Assembly: GCA_964579825.1 (NCBI GenBank)
Contig: CAZOHT010000017.1
Location: forward strand, 1-64,000
Direction of reading: 5' to 3'
DNA length: 64,000 nt
Source: SPCO01 sp964579825
Lineage (GTDB): Bacteria > Chloroflexota > Limnocylindria > Limnocylindrales > CSP1-4
Numbering within the stretch: the stretch's first letter is position 1; every line of letters starts with the position of its first letter. Below are positions 59,659-64,000 of this stretch, one piece after another. Under the pieces are notes generated by a model. The model did no database searches. It worked only from the letters and a program-made list of their open reading frames with translations, and was not told the DNA's origin. Made by a program: the position numbers and the translations under genes.

Positions 59659-60041
59659 CGGCCGACGCGGCGGGCGGGGAGGGGACCCGGCGGGTCGACA
59701 AGCCGTGGGGCCACGAGCTCATCTGGGCCCACACGGCCACCTACGTCGGGAAGATCCTGGTCATCGAGACCGGCAAGCGACTGTCGCTCCAGCGCCACGA
59801 GGTCAAGGACGAGTCGATCCTGGTGCTGTCCGGGCGGCTGGAACTCACCCTCGAGGACGAGACCGGAGCGATCGTGGTGGAGGCTCTCGGACCGGGTGAG
59901 CATCGCCACGTGGCGGTCGGGCGCATCCATCGCTACGCCGCCATCGAGCGCTGCGAGCTGGTCGAGGTCTCGACACCCGAGCTGGATGACGTGGTCCGGC
60001 TGGAGGACGACTTCGGGCGCGAGGGGACGAACACGCCGTAG
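59655..60041 (+). CDS. Cupin protein, mannose-6-phosphate isomerase type II-like
   Basis: A 128-residue single cupin domain. The sequence RRVDKPWGHELIWAHTATYVGKILVIETGKRLSLQRHEVKDESILVLSGRLEL is close to the C-terminal isomerase domain of bifunctional mannose-6-phosphate isomerase/guanylyltransferases, including the PWG motif and metal-ligand residues in QRHEVKDES. The second cupin motif GPGEHRHVAVGRIHRY supplies the last histidines. With the two genes before it, it would complete the route from fructose-6-phosphate to GDP-mannose. The start is GTG, overlapping the mutase by four bases. Confidence 0.85.
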   Translation: MTADAAGGEGTRRVDKPWGHELIWAHTATYVGKILVIETGKRLSLQRHEVKDESILVLSGRLELTLEDETGAIVVEALGPGEHRHVAVGRIHRYAAIERCELVEVSTPELDDVVRLEDDFGREGTNTP

Positions 60042-60121
60042 GTCGACGACGTGGCCGCCACGCCCGCGAGGAACGCCTGGCCCATGACGATTTCGCTGGT
60101 ACCGGGCGGGGTCGGCGGGTG

Positions 60122-60127
60122 TAGGCT
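60122..60127 (+). promoter_or_regulatory. -10 box TAGGCT upstream of the SWIM gene
   Basis: TAGGCT lies 86 bases before the ATG at 60214. The leader ends with GGAGGT about ten bases before the start. Tentative. Confidence 0.25.
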
Positions 60128-60213
60128 GTCGGTACGCGACCGCCCTCACCGGTCGAGGTGCATGACCGGTCGGCGGCCCCGGAACGCCCACGGGCGACGG
60201 AGGTAGGTCAGCG

Positions 60214-60492
60214 ATGCACAGTTCCCTGATCGGCAAGGTCGAAAAGGCGAATCGGTACGCCCGCGAGCTGGACCGGATCACGTTCGACCGGCTCTCGCTC
60301 ACGTTCCGTGGCGATAACGACACGCACCATGTCAGCCTCGACGCCGGCCAGTGGCGATGCACCTGCCACTACTTCGAGTCCTGGTCCTCGTGTGTCCACC
60401 TCCTGACACTCCAGAAGGTCCTGGGCGTGATGCTGCCCGAGGAGGCGCAAGTCTCGATCTTCTCGGCCACACCCGAGCCCGCGACCGCCTGA
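60214..60492 (+). CDS. Stand-alone SWIM zinc-finger protein
   Basis: A 92-residue protein consisting almost only of a SWIM-type zinc finger: C49-x-C51 then C60-x-H62 (CTCHYFESWSSCVH), in the CxCxnCxH pattern. Around it are SLTFRGDNDTHHVSLDAGQWRCTC and the amphipathic HLLTLQKVLGVML. SWIM domains bind DNA or proteins and usually occur inside larger helicases, transposases or kinases; here it stands alone. GGAGGT lies ten bases before the ATG. No partner gene is obvious, so a regulatory nucleic-acid-binding role is only a guess. Confidence 0.75.
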   Translation: MHSSLIGKVEKANRYARELDRITFDRLSLTFRGDNDTHHVSLDAGQWRCTCHYFESWSSCVHLLTLQKVLGVMLPEEAQVSIFSATPEPATA

Positions 60493-60513
60493 ACGGGTCG
60501 GTCCCGACGCGGC

Positions 60514-61092
60514 TCACATCACGTCGAGCCGCCAGAACCAGGTCGCGCTGCCCAGATCGCCGAACCGGATCGTCACCGCGAGCGTCCACGCCCCAGGGTC
60601 CGGCGTCGGGATGCGCACCGGCCCCGGACCGGTCCCGGAGCCGACCTGGATCCGGCCCGTTCCGTCCAGGCTGGAAGCCGGGGCGAGCGCGGCCGACCAG
60701 TCGGAGATCCCGAGGTCCGGCGACAGCGTGAGGCCGAGGATCTCGCCCGTCGCGGCGGCCACGGGCGCGCCGGGCAGCCAGGGGCTGTCCGACCCGCCGT
60801 CGGCCCAGACATACGTGCCGAGCTGACCCTCGACCGGGTCACCCCCGTCGACGGCGAGCGCGGCGTCCGGCGGCGCTCCGACCCCGGTCCCGCCGGTGGG
60901 CGCCGCTGACGGGGTGGGTCTGGCCGACGGCGTCGTCGCCGCCTCGACGACGCTGGGCGAGGCGGATACCGCCGCCTCGCTGGCGGCCGGCGCCGACGGT
61001 GTCGAGCAGGCGATCACGGTGGCCGCGATGACGACCGTGCCGGTTCGCTCGACCATCCGGCCGATGATCGTCCTGGATCCTGGCGTCGGCAT
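60514..61092 (-). CDS. Putative lipoprotein with Ser/Pro/Ala-rich linker
   Basis: A 192-residue exported protein. The hydrophobic stretch ending AATVIAC has a lipobox Cys at position 29, followed by about 50 residues of Ser/Ala/Pro/Thr low complexity and a C-terminal domain of about 110 residues with several Trp residues (DSPWLPG, TWFWRLDVM) but no motif I recognise. The first 15 residues are basic and polar. The start overlaps the upstream stop as TGATG, which makes it the last gene of a minus-strand run with a protease-like and a propeller protein. Confidence 0.65.
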   Translation of the reverse strand: MPTPGSRTIIGRMVERTGTVVIAATVIACSTPSAPAASEAAVSASPSVVEAATTPSARPTPSAAPTGGTGVGAPPDAALAVDGGDPVEGQLGTYVWADGGSDSPWLPGAPVAAATGEILGLTLSPDLGISDWSAALAPASSLDGTGRIQVGSGTGPGPVRIPTPDPGAWTLAVTIRFGDLGSATWFWRLDVM

Positions 61093-62135
61093 CAGTCACC
61101 TCCTGGGGTCTGTGGACACGGCGCGACCTTGCACGGTCCGACGTCGACGATCACCGCCGAGGACGTACTGGCCTTGAGGCCCTCATCGCTGGGCGTGCGG
61201 AACACGGCGCGGACCTGCAGGTCCGCGGTCAAGGTGAGTGTCTTCGTGTAGGTCCCGGACGTCGGCCCGTACGCCATCGTCCCGGCCGTGAGCCAGGTCG
61301 TCGCGCCGGGAGCCCGGCTCTGAAGCGTCACGACCCGACCCGAGACCGGGTTGAGGGCCAGGCGACCGAAGGCGGCGTCGTCAGCGACCTTCAGGGTCGC
61401 GACGATCGTGGCCGTGCCACCGTAGATCACCGCAGCCGGTCCCAGCACCGTCAGGGTGGTCGGCACGGCATTGCAGGTGGAGTACCTGGCCGACCAGCTC
61501 GTCATGTCGTAGATCATCTGGAGCCGGGCGGTGTCGCACGGGCCGAACGTGTGCATGTTCCAGCCGGCGGCGGGCTTGGTTCGCGAGTAGGTCTGGACGA
61601 CCGCGTCCGTGTAGTCGCTGTCGTCCGGTTCGTTGACGTGATGGTCGAGGCCCTCGATGTGACCGAACTCGTCGAGGGCGATCGTCTCGGCGTCGTAGCA
61701 GCCGTTCGGTGGCGCCTTGTAGGACTGGCACCACTTGAGGGTGCCCCAGTCGAAGACGTGGCCCTGCTCTCGAAGCCACATCGTGAAGCCGTTCGGGGCA
61801 TCCCGGGTGAAGCAGGCGAGGCCATTGACTCCGCACGTCGCACCGATGCCGTAGCCGATCAGGTTGGGGCCCGTGGCGGCGTACGCGAACGTGGCTGCCT
61901 GGCTATCGCGAGTCGCGGTCGCATCCGCCGCCGCCGCCTTGATGGCCGAGGCGATCGCCGCGACGGGCGCGGCGCCGGGCCGCCACGCGAAGGTGAGCGC
62001 CTGGTTCTGCGCGAAGGGCTTGCCGGCCAGCGCCGGATCCGGGCCATGGGCCGAGGCGGACCCGACCATGACCACCGAGGTCGCGAGGACCGCCGCGAGC
62101 GCGACGGCATGGCGAGATCGAACGATCCGGTTCAT
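61092..62135 (-). CDS. Secreted metalloprotease-like protein with altered zinc motif
   Basis: A 347-residue exported protein. The signal peptide runs to about ASA-H at residue 30. The central domain contains D155-E-F-G-H159-I-E-G-L-D-H165, which matches the metzincin consensus HExxHxxGxxH except that the first His is Asp. The codon is GAC (at 61671-61673) where CAC would restore it. The domain has six Cys around it. The C-terminal about 120 residues form an Ig-like domain (TVLGPAAVIYGGTATIVATLK). The fold is inferred to be matrixin/M10-like; activity is uncertain because of the substitution. Confidence 0.65.
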   Translation of the reverse strand: MNRIVRSRHAVALAAVLATSVVMVGSASAHGPDPALAGKPFAQNQALTFAWRPGAAPVAAIASAIKAAAADATATRDSQAATFAYAATGPNLIGYGIGATCGVNGLACFTRDAPNGFTMWLREQGHVFDWGTLKWCQSYKAPPNGCYDAETIALDEFGHIEGLDHHVNEPDDSDYTDAVVQTYSRTKPAAGWNMHTFGPCDTARLQMIYDMTSWSARYSTCNAVPTTLTVLGPAAVIYGGTATIVATLKVADDAAFGRLALNPVSGRVVTLQSRAPGATTWLTAGTMAYGPTSGTYTKTLTLTADLQVRAVFRTPSDEGLKASTSSAVIVDVGPCKVAPCPQTPGGD

Positions 62136-63262
62136 CGAGACACCTCATCGGATGTGGCGGAACGGCCATCGAGCGCATGGCGGAGGACCGGACCCGAGTC
62201 CGCGGGATCGCGCGGCATGCGGCCGCCCGGGACCAGGACGACCCAGCCATCGGGACCTCCGGCGCCCGCTTCCGACCAGCTGGGATCGGTCAGGAGGTCC
62301 AGGCCGCCGGGGACCGGCCCCAACGGCCGGTCGTCACCCCCATCGAGGGCGACGGAGCGCAAGGTGGCGTCGGCGCCCGACCCGGCCCGGTGCACGAGAC
62401 GAGGTCCTGCGTCGGTCTGGGTCAGCACGGCCGGTCCCGCGTCGTGCGCGAGGGTCCATCGCGCCCGTGTCCCGACATCCACCGCGACGATGGGACACGG
62501 CATCCCGCGACACGCCAGGTACGCGACCAGGCGGCCGTCGGCAAGGCCGATGGCCGGACCGAGGTCCGGGTCGTCGACCAGTCCGACCGAGTCCGTGTCG
62601 GTCGCCACGACGCGCGTCCGGCATGCCAGCTCGCCGCATGACTGGATCGCCAGTTCGGTCCCGGTCTCCGACCAGACCAGGTCCGTGGACCACGTCCGAC
62701 CGAACCGGGGGTCCACCTCGATCGGCGCCAGCCAGCGGGTCGCGCCCGCCCGCCCATCGAGCGTGCGCCGCCAGACGCCAAGGTCCGCCCGGGTTCGGCG
62801 GTCCACGCGGGCCTCGACGACGGATCGCCCGTCCGGGGCGATGGTCGCCCGTCGGATGACGTCGGTGGACGTGTCCAGCGTCGTGGCGCAACCGGCCACG
62901 ACATCCAGTGCGCGGACACGCGAGACCGACCCGTCATCGGTCGCGACGACGATCGCGTCGCCGACCGGGCCGGTCGCGGCCGCCTCTGGAGGCAGGTCCA
63001 CGAAGCGCCGACCGGTCCCGTCCATGCGGCCGACGACGAGCCGCTGACCGGTCAGCGCGCCGTTCGGGTCCAGGACCGGGTCGAGCCGGAACCAGGGCGC
63101 CGGGGCGTCGGAGCCGTCGGTGCCCACCGGGCGCGTGCCCGGACACTCCGGCGGATCCCAGGGGCGCTCGCGTGCGCCGGTCGTGGTGGATGCGAGCGAC
63201 CCGACCGCGACGATCGCGACGAGTCCCGGTCCGGCGATCCGTCGCCATGTCGACCTCACCAT
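62132..63262 (-). CDS. Exported TolB/WD40-like beta-propeller protein
   Basis: A 376-residue protein with a signal-peptide-like N-terminus (GPGLVAIVAVGSLASTTTGA). The rest is a chain of repeated beta modules with the TolB/PD40 pattern: RRATIAPDGRSVVEARVDRRTRADLG, TDLVWSETGTELAIQSC, VDVGTRARWTLAHDAGP. Paired Cys residues (CGELAC, CRGMPC) suggest disulfides outside the cell. Function is unknown; such propellers commonly bind proteins or peptidoglycan. It overlaps the metalloprotease-like gene by four bases. Confidence 0.65.
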   Translation of the reverse strand: MVRSTWRRIAGPGLVAIVAVGSLASTTTGARERPWDPPECPGTRPVGTDGSDAPAPWFRLDPVLDPNGALTGQRLVVGRMDGTGRRFVDLPPEAAATGPVGDAIVVATDDGSVSRVRALDVVAGCATTLDTSTDVIRRATIAPDGRSVVEARVDRRTRADLGVWRRTLDGRAGATRWLAPIEVDPRFGRTWSTDLVWSETGTELAIQSCGELACRTRVVATDTDSVGLVDDPDLGPAIGLADGRLVAYLACRGMPCPIVAVDVGTRARWTLAHDAGPAVLTQTDAGPRLVHRAGSGADATLRSVALDGGDDRPLGPVPGGLDLLTDPSWSEAGAGGPDGWVVLVPGGRMPRDPADSGPVLRHALDGRSATSDEVSR

Positions 63263-63336
63263 GTCCTGTCCTCCCCCGGCGGAGATGCGGCGGGAGGGCG
63301 AGGGCGCGATGGTCGCAGGGACCCCTTATCGGGGAC

Positions 63337-64000
63337 TTATCCGGGGGCGCTGGTCTCCCCGGGGGAGGACGCCGGGATGACCGAGGCCCGGCCGAACGCC
63401 GCACGCCGGGCGGTCCGTCGCAGCACGGCCAGGACGGCCGGCCCGAGCAGCACGATGAAGACGACATTCGTGACGGCGCGCATGACGTCCCAGCCCATCG
63501 AGGTGGCCAGGCTGTAGAGCACGAGTCGCGCCAGGTTCTCGCCGAGCGGTGCGCCAGCCACATACGAGATCGAGGAGTCGTCGCCGACGACGAACGGCCA
63601 GAACCACAGGTTCATGAGCAGGCCGAACGCGATGGCCGCGAACCCGGCGTAGGCCGCCAGCAGCAGGATCTCCGCGCGGCCGCGGACCGGCGGCAGCAGC
63701 CCCGCCCCGAGGCCGACCCACGACGCGGCCAGCATCTGGAACGGCAGCCACGGACCGACCCCACCGGTGATGAGCGCCGACGCGAACAGGGTCGTCGAGC
63801 CGAGGACGAACCCGAACCCGGGTCCGAACACCCGACCGGCCAGGATCAGCAGGAAGAACGTCGTCTCGATGCCGGCCGTACCGGCCCCCAGTGGTCGAAG
63901 GGCGGCCCCGATGGCGGACAGCACGCCGAGCATGGCGAGCGCCTTCGAATCGATGCCGCCGCCGGCGATCTCGGCCAGGACGACGACGACCAGGACGGGG
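63337..64000 (-). CDS. ECF transporter S-component-like membrane protein (5' truncated by window edge)
   Basis: The frame is open up to the end of the window, giving at least 221 residues with no start visible. It is an integral membrane protein with about six helices: VVVVLAEIAGGGIDSKALAMLGVLSAIGAA, IETTFFLLILAGRVFGPGFGFVLG, LFASALITGGVGPWLPFQMLAASWVGLGAG and further hydrophobic segments. This resembles substrate-binding S components of energy-coupling-factor vitamin transporters, such as cobalamin-type CbrT. Family assignment is from recognition only. The C-terminus is basic and Pro/Ser-rich. Any ATPase and EcfT genes would be beyond the window. Confidence 0.7.
   Translation of the reverse strand, partial: PVLVVVVLAEIAGGGIDSKALAMLGVLSAIGAALRPLGAGTAGIETTFFLLILAGRVFGPGFGFVLGSTTLFASALITGGVGPWLPFQMLAASWVGLGAGLLPPVRGRAEILLLAAYAGFAAIAFGLLMNLWFWPFVVGDDSSISYVAGAPLGENLARLVLYSLATSMGWDVMRAVTNVVFIVLLGPAVLAVLRRTARRAAFGRASVIPASSPGETSAPG

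Noticed and set aside
1..64000. tRNA, rRNA, tmRNA and RNase P genes
   Set aside because: Scanning by eye for acceptor/T-loop signatures (GGTTCRA-type) and conserved RNA cores gave nothing convincing; a tRNAscan-SE and Rfam search would settle this.

Overview
The window looks like a chromosomal segment of a high-GC, aerobic-type Chloroflexota bacterium. Candidate-class Limnocylindria-like lineages fit best, but that placement is inference. Supporting signs are the very high GC, a ribosomal protein S21 gene (usually missing from high-GC Actinobacteria), an F420-type luciferase-like oxidoreductase beside menaquinone-type genes, HrcA-GrpE-DnaK, and sugar and polyamine ABC transporters. I see no phage, transposase, CRISPR array, tRNA or rRNA. 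Genes are tightly packed, often with ATGA, GTGA or TGATG overlaps.

Layout. 1-3308: end of hrcA, then grpE and dnaK. 3590-4276: an XRE regulator joined to a PD-(D/E)XK-like nuclease domain. 4454-7318: a split-barrel/UbiA prenyltransferase fusion, a pyridoxamine-oxidase-like protein and a divergent UbiE/MenG methyltransferase. 7368-9992: ABC-2 exporter. 10018-16654: UDGb glycosylase, FAD oxidoreductase, DapA-family lyase, dnaJ-prmA, a DUF2269-like membrane protein, a HIT protein and a lipoprotein. 16676-19875: acyl-CoA synthetase, ECF sigma factor and membrane partner. 19876-20424: non-coding, with several possible RNA stems. 20425-29098: rpsU, yqeY, HD hydrolase, ybeY, acetyltransferase, pth, mfd. 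29111-32251: acetyltransferase, homocysteine methyltransferase, Pr6Pr-type membrane protein, F420-type oxidoreductase.

32254-40671 is a coherent amino-sugar locus: SIS isomerase/deaminase, GH4 glycosidase, GntR regulator with a 24-bp operator-like palindrome, sugar-binding lipoprotein, two permeases, a cytoplasmic NodB-type deacetylase and a BadF/NagK-type kinase. It resembles an ABC-transporter analogue of the PTS-based chitobiose (chb) pathway. 42263-51476 gathers S-adenosylmethionine recycling genes (apt, mtnA, ahcY, metK) with an MFS exporter before them and a peptidase and a Na+/H+ antiporter among them. 51646-55982 is a polyamine-type ABC transporter operon on the minus strand (order A-D-B-C). 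56216-60041 holds a secreted cysteine-peptidase-like protein and a split GDP-mannose route. 60214-64000 ends with a SWIM zinc-finger protein and a minus-strand run of exported proteins next to an ECF-type membrane component cut by the window edge.

A recurring regulatory theme is that first genes have either a clear Shine-Dalgarno sequence or a TAnnnT -10 box only 6-9 bases before the start codon, which predicts leaderless mRNAs.
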